Part shown: piece after piece, positions 10,675 to 23,068 of the stretch | How the letters are laid out: each line of letters starts with the position of its first letter | Position numbering within the stretch: the stretch's first letter is position 1 | Assembly: GCA_002682825.1 (NCBI GenBank) | Contig: NOKP01000047.1 | Location: 124,001-188,000, forward strand | DNA length: 64,000 nucleotides | Origin: Neonectria sp. B-13 | Taxonomy: Eukaryota; Ascomycota; Sordariomycetes; Hypocreales; Nectriaceae | Direction of reading: 5' to 3' | The notes under the pieces: model-generated | Database searches by the model: none | Told to the model about the DNA's origin: nothing | The model's input: the letters and a program-made list of their open reading frames with translations, nothing else | Position numbers and translations under genes: made by a program

Positions 10675-13515
10675 TTATCTTCGCGAGAAGCAGCACATAA
10701 TACCGGTCCTGCCCAAGTAATAAAGGAAACCGATGAATCGGATGATCGAAAGTGCAGCGGTTGAGTACAGCAACACTTTGAAATACCATGGAGTTCGGCT
10801 TTTAGCCGCCGCCTGAAAACTTGTTAGTGCACTGTTGGTTCTCGTCGACTTTAGTAGTACTTACTGGAACGCCGAGGGTAATAAAATCATCACTTGTTAT
10901 GCCGATGACAAGTATGATATTGGAGATGAGCCATGAAAACACCAGACCTGTGCGGAAAGACTTGTAGGAGTCTTCGGTATCCTTCTTTTCGACTCCGTCA
11001 TCTTCCTCAAAGGGAGCAAGCGCTCTCCACACAGTCTTCTCAAATTGACTGTCAATATCCACTTGTTCTTTCTCGACTTCTTCCACAACAGCCTCGTTTT
11101 TATCGCCTTTGGTAACGTGCGCAGAGGGAAGAGCCTCGGCTTTGTCGGACCCCTTAGTTCCCCACGAGACGTCGTGCCAGTTGTTGAAGGCGTAGACCAT
11201 CAGGATGTTGATGTAAGTCGACATAAGAAGCATGTAATAAGGGAATGAGTGGAACATGTGCCAAGGGTCGAGATAGAGGAACGACGCGAGGTAGTTGAGG
11301 CCGTAGATCGTGATGAGAGCAATGATGATGACGCCTGCTGCACCGCTGCCACCGCCGAAGAAACTATCCACGAATGCTTGACTGGAGGCAAAAGAAATCT
11401 GATCCTCGATCGGGGTGCTGAAAGCCCGGACAACCAAATAGGCGGTCAGAACAAGGATATAAGCCTGAATCATGCCAAACGCCAAGAAAGATGCGATGTA
11501 GGTGTACTGAGAGCCTTTCGGTCGATTGCCCAGGGCCAAAATGAACTGTAGAATCAAGAACGTTACGTAGATGTATTTGATCAACGTGTTCACAATGGGT
11601 GACGCGAGATCGCCAAATGGCCAACCATGATATCCGGACGCAACATTCGGATTCCCAACGAGATCCATAATGATGAACGTAGTCAGGTAGTAAGAAGCCA
11701 GGGAAAACCAAGTGAAAACAAGGTTCAGAAAATTGTAGACGAGCTGGACGTGCAAGAAGAACATTCGAATGATGTTATGGCCCGACCCGTAGAGTCGGCC
11801 GAAGTGCATCAGCGAATAGAGAGACGCCGCAAAGGAGCCGTTCAGCCATCTTCGGCGTTGGCCGATGAATTCCGCGGCGCCTTCAGGCACGTCGGTTTCG
11901 CCCTTTGCGGATTTGATGTAGGTTAAATGCCACTTCTGACCAGCCTTGGCTACGAGCTCGAAGCAGAGAATGCGGTCTTCTGCCAGGAACATGTTCTTCT
12001 TGAAGATGTTCATGCCGTCAATACCCTTCTTGCCCAGGAGTTTCGAGAGCGTATGGTCGCCGTGAAAGTACTGCTCCAACGGGCGGCCCATAATGGCTCT
12101 GAACCGGTACGCGGAAAAGGCACCCGGCAGGACACTGACATAGCCAAATGCACTTTCGAGGGGTTTATCCAAGACGTTTGAGATCTTGTACTCAAAGTTC
12201 TGAATGGCGACAAGGGGGTTGAGGAGCTTTCTGCCTCCCTTGCCTAACATAGCATGGATCTCTCCACAAGCGCCGCCAAGGTTCTTGTCGTTGTAGAAGC
12301 CTTCCCAAAGAGCCAGCAGAGCTCGAGGACCAGGCTTAGTGCCGGCGTCGATCAGGATCGTAACTTCAGGATTCAGGATGCGACCGAAGGCGTTGAACAA
12401 CCAGCGATGAGAGTTGATCTTCTTTGTATTCTTCTGCTTCAAGCAGAAGATGAATTGGACGGGGGGAAGGTTCTGCGGGCTGTCGTCGGTGGGCCGCACC
12501 AGTTGTTGGTTGGGAGTGACGGAGATCTGGCTGGTATACTCGAAGATGTGAGCAACTGTTTCCTTTCCATCAACGTCCTTCTTGATGACGCCGTCCTGAT
12601 AGATACCGATGGTTGCAAGAACGTCGAACACATTCTTATCGACCTTGTCGATACCATCAAAGACGAGGCAAACGACAATCTTCTGCCAAGCTGGCCCACC
12701 CTTGTTCCAAAAGGTAGACTTCTTGAGGTTGACGATGTCGCGAATGTTTTGCATGGTGCCATGGAGCGTACGTGCCAGAAGGACCTTGTCCTCGTTGTAA
12801 TAGGTGATGGCGATGAGCAGCTCGGTGTGCCGGTTGTACATGCGCGGGCGCAAATCGTACCCGTTCTTCAGGGTGAAGTCATTCGGGTCACACGTAGCAG
12901 CCGTGTAGCGCATCTTCATGAACTCCTCCCTGTTTTCGTCTGACTTGGCATACTTGGCTTGCACGGCATTTTTGACGGCGCTGGGGACGGGATAGTCGAT
13001 GCTGAGAACGGAGCCGTGCACGAGCTTGACCTTGCGGGTGGGACGGCGTCTGAGACCGCCCTCGGTCGTCGTTGTCGTAGTGTCTTGTTGCTGTCGTCGG
13101 AGCCAGCTGTCTTCGAGGTCGTGGAACGCCGAGTCGGGCCGGCCGCGAGTGAAGCTGTCGGTGTGGTCATACGGACCGAAGTCGCCGCCAGCGCCGGGGG
13201 CGGGCCGGACGGCGTCCGGCGCAAGCAGTTGGGGTGCTCCGGGGGCATACGTCTCGGAAAGACTGTACGTCGAGATGGGAGAGCCGGGAGGGCTTTGGAC
13301 AGCCAGGCGGTCGTACCCAGGACCGCGTGGATCGTTCAGCAAGTGCCGACCATCTTCGACGGCTTGTTCCTGGGGGGACACTGGGTACTGTGGAACCGTT
13401 AGAGCGATGGGTGGTGTGTCGTCATCGGTGTACTTACGTTGAAGCCGCCGGGAGGCAGGTCCTGCAACTGATGGCCCCTCGGATACTCTGGGTGGTCATT
13501 ATCGTTGAAAGCCAT
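10675..13515 (-). CDS. Class III chitin synthase
   Basis: Exons 13515-13438, 13387-10865 and 10809-10675; 911 aa. The long central frame runs on to a stop at 10802, but that end is inside an intron (donor GTAAGT at 10864, branch CACTAAC, acceptor TTTTCAG). Splicing adds a 44-residue ending starting [10 protein letters not shown] with a hydrophobic helix, as in other division 1 chitin synthases. The enzyme polymerises UDP-GlcNAc into chitin at the plasma membrane. Visible are a disordered N-terminal 100 residues, the GT2 catalytic core with DAGTKPGP (about 373), LAEDR (about 494-498) and QRRRW (about 536-540), a block of transmembrane helices from about 565, and SWGTKG near 767. The core resembles class III enzymes, which support hyphal growth. 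Class is assigned from memory of motif context. Confidence 0.95.
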
Positions 13516-14649
13516 TTCGACTTTTTTCCCACTGTGAGACTTGCGAGCAGAGAAGATGTTGGAATAAAGTCGGAGAGAATGGTCCCCTCGGGTGCCGGGA
13601 CGTTCGGGGTGGGTATGGGTATGACGTATCGAGCATGCAATTTGTGAAACGACACAAACAAAAAAATCAAGAAATGCCAGGTCACAGATGCGCGTTGACG
13701 TGTACTTCGTATGGACAGACAACGCCACTGGCAACAGGACGGGAATACGAGGTTGGCGTCCGCGAAAAGAGCGGATGTTTCGGGAGGCAAAGAATCCTTC
13801 CTGACAGAGCCAGAAGATGCAGATGGATGAGGAGACGGAGGAAGGACGGTGAATTTTGGCATCCAGGAAAATGTTTTCGATGATCCCCTTTTCACGGCAC
13901 CCTCGGGTTCCGCACACAGGCAACTTGCCTGGGCTGCATGATTACATGAGGGCGAGAATCGGGGACGGACGTCTCACATTGCCGCATCTCGATGATCTTG
14001 GGGTTGAATGTTCGTATTAGCTCCACTCAAAGGTACAGCGTTGGCCCTTTCACGAGTTAGCTCAGCCAACTTATTTTTAGAAAGCCATGTCGCCAGCCTG
14101 TACCATGGACGGGTTTTATGGGTAATTTATGGGTATCGCCAGGCACTCGCATTTTATCCGAGTCCGGGTCTTGTTTGGGCACAGGGCTGAATTGCGTGAC
14201 TAGGGCTGGGGAACAATCCTGGCTCTGGCATGAGCCCATAGCTTCAGTCTTGGATTCGGTCATGACACATGGAGCCACTGACTGTTTATTTTCGAAGCAG
14301 GCTAACGCGCCTAGCTCTGCAGGAACACTTGGTGTTGATAGGCGGGGGAGGCTTCGCTAGTGACCTTCATGACAGGTTTACAAACGAGGCTCGAGCTGGT
14401 GACAAGCTTCACTTCGGCATGCGTGACGGCGCGAGGCTGCCTCCCTCTTAACCTTAATGCTCTCTGGGGACGCCCGATCTTTTGGACCCTTGGTTCTTTT
14501 ATTAGTAATACATCGAGTCAGGATGAACAAAATTGCAGGCAAAAATGCAACAGCACCCTCGAACTGATCGCTCCGTTAATCTCGCTTTCCATTCTCGCTC
14601 CCATCGAAGCCAATCCCCATTCTATTTGCTGACCATTTACCCACACGGG
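13516..14649. other. Divergent promoter region, no gene recognised
   Basis: About 1.1 kb between the divergent chitin synthase and BTB-protein genes. Open frames here overlap the 5' leader of the chitin synthase and show no domain. Confidence 0.5.
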
Positions 14650-15678
14650 ATGTCTTCCCAGATCGTCAACTTGGATAGACATTCGGACATCGAGCTTCGT
14701 GTCGGAATAACCGACGGCGTACCCGCGATAACCTTCCAGTGTTGCTCTCGTACGTTGGCTCGATCGTCGCCCATCTTCAGCCGTATGCTCTACGGCGACT
14801 CTGCTGAACCGTTGAATCACAAGGATAGAGCGGGAGAGTGGCACGTGAATCTACCCGACGACGACCCCGTGTCTTTTTCAACATTCTTAAGCATCATACA
14901 CGGGCACTTCGATCGAGTCCCGAGAGCCACTACCGTCAAAACGCTGCACGGGCTTATCAACTTAACCAACTATCATAACGCCACGGGAATATTAGCTCCT
15001 TGGGCTGGTTCTTGGATCTCGTCTCTCAACCACCCGGCGAACGTCGACAGAGCGTCGCAGTGGAAGACACTTTGGATCTGCTGGGAGCTTCGTTGTACGG
15101 GCGGGTTTTCAGAAACTGCACACTACATTCTGATGCATTCCGAGAAATCTGAACTGGCTGATATTCCCAAGGAAAGTGGCATGGAAATGCCGCCAGACAT
15201 AGTTGGTATGTGGTCAATTACTTTGGACCGCCTAACGGGGGACGAAAGCTAAATGTCTCCAGAACGAATACGTGCGATACGGATTCAGACCATCCGAGAG
15301 TTACTAGGTGCAGTCGACGATGCTGTGAAGAGCTTGATTGTGGTCGAAGAGAAGCCCAGTTGGTTTCGCCATGCGAGATGGGTGGAATCTCGAAGATGCG
15401 AGTCAATAGTACTGGGCTCACTGATGTTCTGCCTGATGGGCGCGGGACTGTGGCCTCTACCGGACGCGCATGATATTGAAGAGAGCATCGCTGATCTACG
15501 GACGAAAATTGCCAATCTGGTCTTCTATGACATCGGCCCCGACACAGGAGAGGTCGACGTTGACTACGAAGCATGCAACCCCGGCCCTGAGATATTGGAC
15601 AAGATTGGGCAGATTATGAGCGACATAGCGGATCCTGTCAGCAGTGTACATCGGCAGCACATGAATAAACAAACTTGA
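14650..15678 (+). CDS. BTB/POZ-domain protein
   Basis: Exons 14650-15205 and 15263-15678; 323 aa. The frame is open a further 39 codons upstream, but ATG 14650 begins just before the domain. Residues about 10-100 match the fungal BTB pattern: SDIELRVG, then a strand, FQCCSRTLARSSPIFSRML, and an acidic loop before the next helix. BTB domains mediate dimerisation and, in many proteins, recruitment to Cullin-3 ubiquitin ligases. Such single-domain fungal BTB proteins are numerous and mostly uncharacterised. The C-terminal 220 residues are helical with no domain I can name. The intron has a standard GTATGT donor and CAG acceptor. Confidence 0.75.
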
Positions 15679-16620
15679 CACAAAAATGACTTTGCCCGAA
15701 GAACTGTCAGCGGCTTAGCCATCGAAATCGCCACCGGAAGCCTCGGGGGTACTGCTAAATGGCGGTGCTCGCAATTGCGGCAGTGAATATGGTGTCAACG
15801 TCGGTCTTGGTGGCTGACGTTAGTCCGAGCCTGCTGAGCCTGGTAGCTCAACCCACCATCTCGAGAAAAAAACACCTCGGCATCTTAAAATAGCCGGCAT
15901 CAACTCGACGACGTTAGTCTCACATCTGAGACATGGCCGGACTGGAGAACCACACAGCTCATGATTTGATTCCCTGCCCCTTCGCTAGTCCTTTCTATCC
16001 ATGTGGCGGTGGGGAAAAAGGCGCTTGTGCTCGCACCAGTTCGACCGAAAAACATGGACTAGTTACAATGCGAAGTTGTCTTGGCGGCCTTGCGCAACGC
16101 GCGGGATCCGTCCCGCCCCCAGCAGCAGCCTCATCTCGTCGTCCTTCGTTCCTTTCTACCACTAAAAGATAACCACTAAACCAGGAGTGACCAGGGCCTG
16201 GGTGAATTCCTCAAAGCCCAGGGGTCATTAGTGGGTGGAATTCTGCTTGGAACCTTGCTTGATTGCTCTGATCACAGGCCCAGGCAACTGAAGCTGGCCT
16301 CGATGAGCTTGGGCACCAGAGACAACTCGCCTTCCCATATCACCTTGGCGTTCTTTATTTAGGAAGTGATATTCTACGGAGTGGAATTCCGCTTGGGTGG
16401 AGCTATACGAGAATGCAGGTGATGCGAATGGCGATGTTGTTGAGCTCAGTTCCGTGAACTCGAAGCCTCCCTTAAACGGAGCCAAGCTATTTTACTTAAT
16501 ATCTACGAGAGAACCCTTCCTGTCACAGCTTCCTAATCAACTCACTCGCTTCTACCAGTTCACTTGTTATTATTTCACTCATTCAGCCTTCCACGGTTCA
16601 AATCAAAATCAACCGCCAAC
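15679..16620. other. Intergenic, promoter of the 8-Cys protein
   Basis: No gene supported. Small frames at 15933-16172 and 16228-16485 lack recognisable features. Confidence 0.5.
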
Positions 16621-17124
16621 ATGTCCAAAACCACCAATTCCGTCGCCGCCTCTTCCACCGCGTGCAGCAACCTCTACGACACGCCGATCCGAGATGCCGT
16701 CTGTGCCATGCCATATGGCGGCAACCACACCAAGCTAATGCTGTCATGCTGCAAGGACGCCGACGTCGTTAGCTACTACAACGACTGCGGCCTCTACTGC
16801 CTCGCCGTTGACCAGAGTGTCGCCGATCTTTCCGACTGTCTGTACGGCAAGGGCGCAGCATGGGAGGATGTTTTCTGCAAGGGCAACGACTCGGCTACGG
16901 CCACGGCAACCGGAAAAATTAAGATCCCCGCGAGCGCGTCAGCGAGCGTTATTTCGACTGGGAGTGCTAGCGAGAGCAAGGACAAAGATGACGAGAAGTC
17001 GAGTGCCACTGCGTCCGAGGGCGCTGCACCGCGCATGATGCCACAGTCTAGCGTCAGCACGCTGGGTCTTACCATCGGGGCGTTGCTTCTTTCTGCTACT
17101 GTTTTTGGTGCTCTGCAGGTTTGA
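16621..17124 (+). CDS. Small 8-cysteine protein with GPI-like C-terminal tail
   Basis: Intronless, 167 aa, start in good context (CCAAC before ATG). Residues 15-87 hold eight cysteines in the order C, C, CC, C-x3-C, C, C, a spacing that suggests four disulphides. A Ser/Thr/Ala- and Asp/Lys-rich linker follows, then a hydrophobic C-terminus (about 145-167) typical of a GPI-attachment signal. Proteins of this layout are widespread in Sordariomycetes but I know of no function. Oddly, the N-terminus (MSKTTNSVAASS) is not a signal peptide, although disulphides and a GPI tail imply secretion. An upstream exon could be missing from this model. The pattern differs from the classical CFEM domain. Confidence 0.7.
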   Translation: MSKTTNSVAASSTACSNLYDTPIRDAVCAMPYGGNHTKLMLSCCKDADVVSYYNDCGLYCLAVDQSVADLSDCLYGKGAAWEDVFCKGNDSATATATGKIKIPASASASVISTGSASESKDKDDEKSSATASEGAAPRMMPQSSVSTLGLTIGALLLSATVFGALQV

Positions 17125-17983
17125 GTAATTGTTCCGTTATTGGATTTGTTGGATTCGAGGGCCGGATGGGACTCGTACTCTCGTTAATACTTCTCGAAAC
17201 CAGGCCAGGCGTCTGAAAAGGTCAACTGCAATGACCAAGAAGAACAAAGTCAAATCGGTCGACTGAGTTCAGCTAAAAACAAAACAATGTGTACAAATAT
17301 CTACTTCTATTCTTCACGTACTTAGAAACCTGCCTCAGCTGGTCTCGGGCCTTGGGGGCTTTCGTTGAATCTTGATCACCCGAAATCAAAATTGAGGCAA
17401 CCCCTTGAAGAATCCCACGTACTTGTTCTCGTCACTCCTTCCAGGTTTACTTTCCTTATTCTAGCCCTGTTTACGTTCTACGCTACTGCCTCGGCCTTTC
17501 GCGGCCTCTTAGCCAGACTCGTCGATAGCAGCATCAAGTCAGTGGCTATCCTTGGGCGCAACGCGGTAGGCTAAGCTTGAAACACTGACAGATGGGTAAT
17601 TCGGCGACCCCTGATGGTAAAGATTCTCAGACCAAGCCCCGAACATACTCCTTCCATGGGATATGAGAGTATCGCGTCCTAAGAGCATCGTAGTGTAGGG
17701 AAGTTTGTCTACCACGTAGATCAACATGATCTGATACGTCATTTCCCTCAACCAATCGGCAGCCTTTGTAGGCAAACCTGTTCTTGATGCTGGTAGTTCT
17801 TTGATTCAACGGCATTTTACCCGGTTGGGGTTCTCCTAATTATAGATAAAGCGGAGCAACATTAAGATGGGGACGTCAAGCAACCTTTCGTAAGCTAGTA
17901 AATCTTAAACTTTAACAAATGATGTCTCCTACATTCAGTCATTTAATATATGCGATCATGTGTAACAATAGCTGAATCTTTCG
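17125..17983. other. Convergent intergenic region
   Basis: About 860 bp between the 3' ends of the 8-Cys protein gene and the GH38 gene; no gene supported. Confidence 0.5.
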
Positions 17984-20900
17984 TTAATCCTTCAACACCA
18001 GGCGATAGGTTGCGACTTCAAACGGGTCCAGGGTCACCTCAAAAGTGCTCCCTTGGATCGAAATCTCCTCCAGGTCGTCTTCAAGAATGTTGGTCTTGAA
18101 CACTTTTTCAACCGCGTACGCCGTCTCAATCGTTCCCCTTGCCATGCCGCCCAAAGAGTCGTAAACTCGCACGATGATGCTCCTCCCCTTCCGCTTGGGG
18201 AGATGGTCCCGCGACACGTCCTCATCGTCCTCGCCGCGCTTGACCCAGTCCAGGACGAGGTTGTCATCGCCCGTGAGCGCGATGGGGGACTTGGACAAGG
18301 CGGCCAGCGCGCCATTCGGTGCCGCCACGAGCCGGAGAGGGTTGTTGAAGTTGAATGCAGCCCGGACCGTCTGGGCGCCGAGCCCCCCACGGTGCGGCAT
18401 TATGGCCCAGCGGATGTGGTGGCGGCCCATGTCCGCGTTGCCATCGGGCGCCTTGGGAGACCTTAGCAGCGAGAGCCTCATGACATTGCCCACCGTCGCG
18501 AAGCCGTACTTGCTATCGTTGATGATAGAAACGCCGTAGTTATGCTCGGAGAGGTCGGCGAACTTATGGCAGCAGACCTCAAACTTGGCCATGTCCCACC
18601 TTTACACGTTCCAATGTTAGCCATGTCCCGCAAAGAAGAAGCACCGGTACTGAGAGAGGGGTAAACGAAGATGCAGAACGAGACTTACGAAGTGTTGTAA
18701 TGAGTCGGACGCTTGATGATGCCGTACTGCGTCTCGTATGAGGCCTCGGTGTTGCTGACCTGTACCGGAAACTCGACCTTGAGAAATTTCATCGTCTCGT
18801 GCCAGTCAACGTCCGCCGTACACTCAATGAGAGATGGTTGCTCATCGAGTGCAGAGTTCAGCGAAATCGTCGTCTTAATGGAGCTGGTCTCGCTGATGCG
18901 CGTCTCGGTCACTACGCTCGCTCGGTAGCCCTTGTCCTCGTGAATAGTGGTAGTTGAGCTGCTCAACTCTTCGCGCGTCTCTAGATGGTACACTTCCGTG
19001 TCCCATGCCTGCCAGTAGATAGGCTTGTCGTCGAAGATGACGAACTGATTGGCCTTTCCAGACAAGGTTTCCCGCCTTGCTCGATGGTCATAGATGGAAG
19101 TAATGCACCCATTCTCCACCTTAACGGTCAATTGGCCATTCTCCAGTTGGAAAACGCCAGGCGCCGTCTCTTGTATGGTGACGGCCTTGGGGCCGTTCGA
19201 GGAGGGGTGGAATGACTCGACGGCGAGCGCGTGACCTTCACCAGAAGCGACGACAGCCTCAGTCTCAGAAACGTTGACCAGTTCCTTTCTTGGCCAGGGC
19301 AGCGTGTTCAGGGCGACGGCCGCGTCAAGGCTCACTCCGCTGGCTGCCTCGGTCTTCTCAATGCCGAGGACGGTGAAGACTTGCTGGAGAAGCACCAATC
19401 CAGTCTCTTTCACGCCGGCATAAATCTACTTCCGCATTAGCTCATTTTTGCGCCTCTTGAAGGAGGGGGGAGTCCTATTCCAATGGCTCTCTCACCTTTT
19501 CCGAGTCATCATAACACATTTCGATGGCCGTGCCAGGTAGACAATCGTGGAACTGGCAAAGCATCACACCATGCCACATCTCATCCAACTCCTTTTTGGG
19601 ATACTTATACCCCTTATCCTGGATGGAAGCAATGGTTGCCAACAACTCAAGATCGTGCAGGAGGATCTCAGAGTGGCGATTATGGAGCTTGGTACGACCC
19701 TGCGTAGTGTACACTCCGCGATGGAGCTCAAAGTAGAGCTCCCCGTGCCAAGTCACGAGGCTAGACGCCTTCGTCTCGAGTCGATCAAAGAATTGGTCGA
19801 CAGTTGCGCCGGCGTGAACACGTGGAATAACACCCATGGTATCGGCCATGCCTCGAAGTCGCCTAAGCCTTTCCATATGCTGCCAAGTCGGGCCGCCTCC
19901 GCCGTCGCCTTTTCCGAACTGTGAGATATGACTCCAATTAGCAAGAGGGTTCCCTGCCAAGGTGACATATGACCGACAAGTCAGTCTTCAAGGTCCACTT
20001 ACAGCAAGAAGAGCCGTGTTGTCCTGGTCCAGGGACTTGTGGTTGGTTATGCTTCGGGTGATGTTCTCATAATTGCCCTCGGCGGTATATGTCTTGCATG
20101 GGGGCATATGGCAGATGACCTGGCTTCCATCCAGCGCCACCCTGTATTCAACGAGTCTTTAGCTAAACTGGTCGTCACTTTGAGTCATGGATACGAGACG
20201 TACCAGTTGAAGGTCGTGTGAGGAAACTCATTGACACTGTTGAAGCAGGGCTTTTGCGTCATGAACCTCGTCATGCCAGCCAGCCGACATATCTGGGGAA
20301 TCTGGCAGGAAAAGCCAAAGGTATCCGGCAACCAGGATGTCGTCGACCGAAATCCAAACTCGGCCTCGAAGAATCTCTGGCCATAAAGGAACTGGCGTAC
20401 GAGCGACTCGCCGCATGGAAGATTCGTATCGTGCTCGACCCAAGATCCGCCAATAGGGTGAAACTGTCCAGATTTGACCTTGGCCTTGACTCGTTCCCAA
20501 CCGTACGGGTACATCTCTTTGAGCCATTTGAACTATACTGTTGGTCAGTTGTGTGCACAAACAAGGGGTGCAGTTGCTGCTGCTGACCTGTTGAGCCTGC
20601 GAACAAGCAAAGTTGAGTTCCGGATACCGGTCCATCAAGTCGCACTGATTAGACCAGGACCGCACGACCTTGCGCTTTGTCTCATCCCATGGCCACAGCC
20701 AGCATGTGTCGATATGACAATGGCCGATGGCGTAGATGGTTGGTCTACGGTCTAGAGAGGTTTCATAGACGGCAGCCGAGTCGATATCGTCTCCGAGATA
20801 CTCGGCAGCAATTTTACGACACGCCAGGATAGATCTGTCATCCCCCAATTTAAAGGTATCGATGATTCTGCTGGCCACGTTGAGCGCCTCGTGCTGCTCC

Positions 20901-21744
20901 CACGAATCCTCGGGCAACTCGGTAGCAGCGTCGTGGATGACGCTAAAGTCAACATGCAGCATCCTCGCCTGGACATTGACGGCGACGAGCTTGGCCTGCG
21001 ACAGCCGAAAATATTTGTTCTGGTCGGGCGGCTGGATCGAGTCTCCGCCGGCGTTGTTCTTGAAAATGGGCCGACCAGGCCCGTTGCCGAACATGCCGTT
21101 GCAGGCCATCTCGAGGTAGATGACATGGTCTTTACCGTCTTTGAAAGATTCAGGGACGATCCACTCGACGCGCTCACCGCGCCCAGTCAGTCCCTGGAGC
21201 GGCTCGCCCTGGGCCGTCCAGACAGTGGCCTCGTTATTGCAGTCCCAATGGAGTTCGACGTGAGTGTCTTTGTTGCAGAGCGCTTCAGGTAAGGTGAGGC
21301 AGCATTTGAACCAGTGTGTTGTCCAAGAGGGACCAAACGACTGGCCGACCTGTGTCTCCTTGTATGAATTCGACTCGGCCGTAGCTTCGAGGAAAGTAGG
21401 ACGCGTCGTGCCTGGCGCATCCCAGACGGACAACTTGACGTGTGGTGGGCTAGAGTATTCACCATGATTCAACATGCTGCAGCCGTGGTAATGGATGGTC
21501 TTGTCAGCACAGCACACGGACAATGGCGCGACAAAAAGTCTAGATCACCGAGGACACTCACTCACGCCATCAGGTTCGCCTTCTCCCATTGTCCCGGCGT
21601 GAAAAAATTCACCAAGCGCTTTTTGTATAGGGAGGTGATCTTCTTGCCCACCGGCGCCGGCGCCTTGAGGGGATACGGCTTGGCGGGAATGGTAACGGCT
21701 GGAGGCGCCCCGTGGGAGGCTGTATGGGCTACGTGTGAACACAT
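17984..21744 (-). CDS. GH38 alpha-mannosidase, vacuolar/cytosolic Ams1 type
   Basis: Exons 21744-21566, 21476-20588, 20532-20204, 20141-20003, 19918-19496, 19425-18689, 18599-17984; 1103 aa. All six introns keep frame. The first exon carries the Ams1-like start ([16 protein letters not shown]) and no signal peptide, matching Ams1, which reaches the vacuole directly from the cytoplasm by a selective autophagy route. GH38 hallmarks: [18 protein letters not shown] (zinc/catalytic Asp in HxD), [15 protein letters not shown] (nucleophile Asp region), [26 protein letters not shown] and, near the end, [16 protein letters not shown]. The enzyme degrades free mannose oligosaccharides released from N-glycans. 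It pairs functionally with GH47 trimming, but the two genes are 9 kb apart and need not be co-regulated. Confidence 0.95.
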
Positions 21745-23068
21745 TGGGAGTGTAGCGTAGTGCCGTCTGTTCTTGTTTGTTTGCACCTCAAAGATGTAGG
21801 AAGAGAGATACACGAGCTTTGCGGTGTACTGCCAGACGACCCCTCACGTGTACAACCCAAGGATCTTATCAGGGAAATGACCCCGGGCCATAAAACGATC
21901 GGCCCGCTTGAACCTCCAGCTGACACGGTTGAACCATGCCAGAGAGCAAGGTCCCTTGTGTGTCAACGATAGCTCGGTCCATAATAACGCGGCTTTTGAT
22001 TGCACCTCGGCTTTTACATATACCGAATGTAGAGCGAGCAGCAGAGGCAGACTTGGAAGACAGGGCGTTATAGCCTTGGCATTATAACCTCGCTTAGGAA
22101 ACCGGGGAGGGTAGTAATCTAAAGTAGGATAAATGCGGGGGTGAAGCGGGGAGGGCATTTAAGCATCGCACCCGGAGCGTTAGCAAACGCCCCGTCATCT
22201 CTAAATGGAGTGGAGCGAAGTTGTTGCGAGTCTCCAACGTGACCTCGTCCTACATTGTCTGGGAACGCAGGTTCCGGAATAGCTCAACCGATCCTCTCAC
22301 CGTTATCTCTTCCGCAGCGATATCTCGGTTCTTGAACCCCGAGGAGGCGAGTCATACTGTGTGTGCTGCATGCCATTGCTTTGGGCTGGGCTCTTGGCAA
22401 TTGGAACCTGTCTCTCCCTTGCCGCCGTGGCACCTATACAACACGTCATCTCCGGGGTGAGATTGGAGCGCCTGCATGCAGCAGCTGGGGTTTCTGGTTT
22501 CCTGCATGCACTTGCGGCTAATCTAAGTATCGACATCCAGGATTGGTGAAGATGTCCGGCGCCGATGTTTAAAGTTAGGGTTGTGTGGTATCCGAGATGA
22601 GTCGTAGCCTGCAATTGGCTGCGGATTCTTGGCCGTCAGCTCGGCGCCGGCGTGCCAAGTCCCCCTCCTCCATCACATGGTCTTGTCCTGGTCGTTTTGG
22701 GGTCCTAGCTCCGACGCCTAGTCTAACGGGAGTGAACTAAAGCTGGGGAAGCAGTGATTCGTGGAGCCCCATGGGGAAATCCCGTCTTGTCGTGAGAAAC
22801 TCGGGGTAGGATCGGCCGAGCTCATCCGGGGTTGGGAGGTGATTGATTGGAGGAGGCGGGCTGAACGAGACCGTACTTGACGACAGGCCTGAGAACAGGG
22901 CACAAAAGGCACCTTTGAGGTGGTATCAACACCACTGGCAGCCTGCAGTGCAACGTGTATATCTTCTGCGCTTTTCCTTCTTCCCCTCTCTCTCCTCTCA
23001 CCGGTATCAACTCCTGTCGCCCGCCATCTCCCTCCCCAATTTTGGCAGACACCATCAACGACAATACC
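21745..23068. other. Divergent promoter of the GH38 and sugar transporter genes
   Basis: About 1.3 kb, no gene supported. The last 100 bp before the transporter ATG are CT-rich, as is common just upstream of highly expressed fungal genes. Confidence 0.5.
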
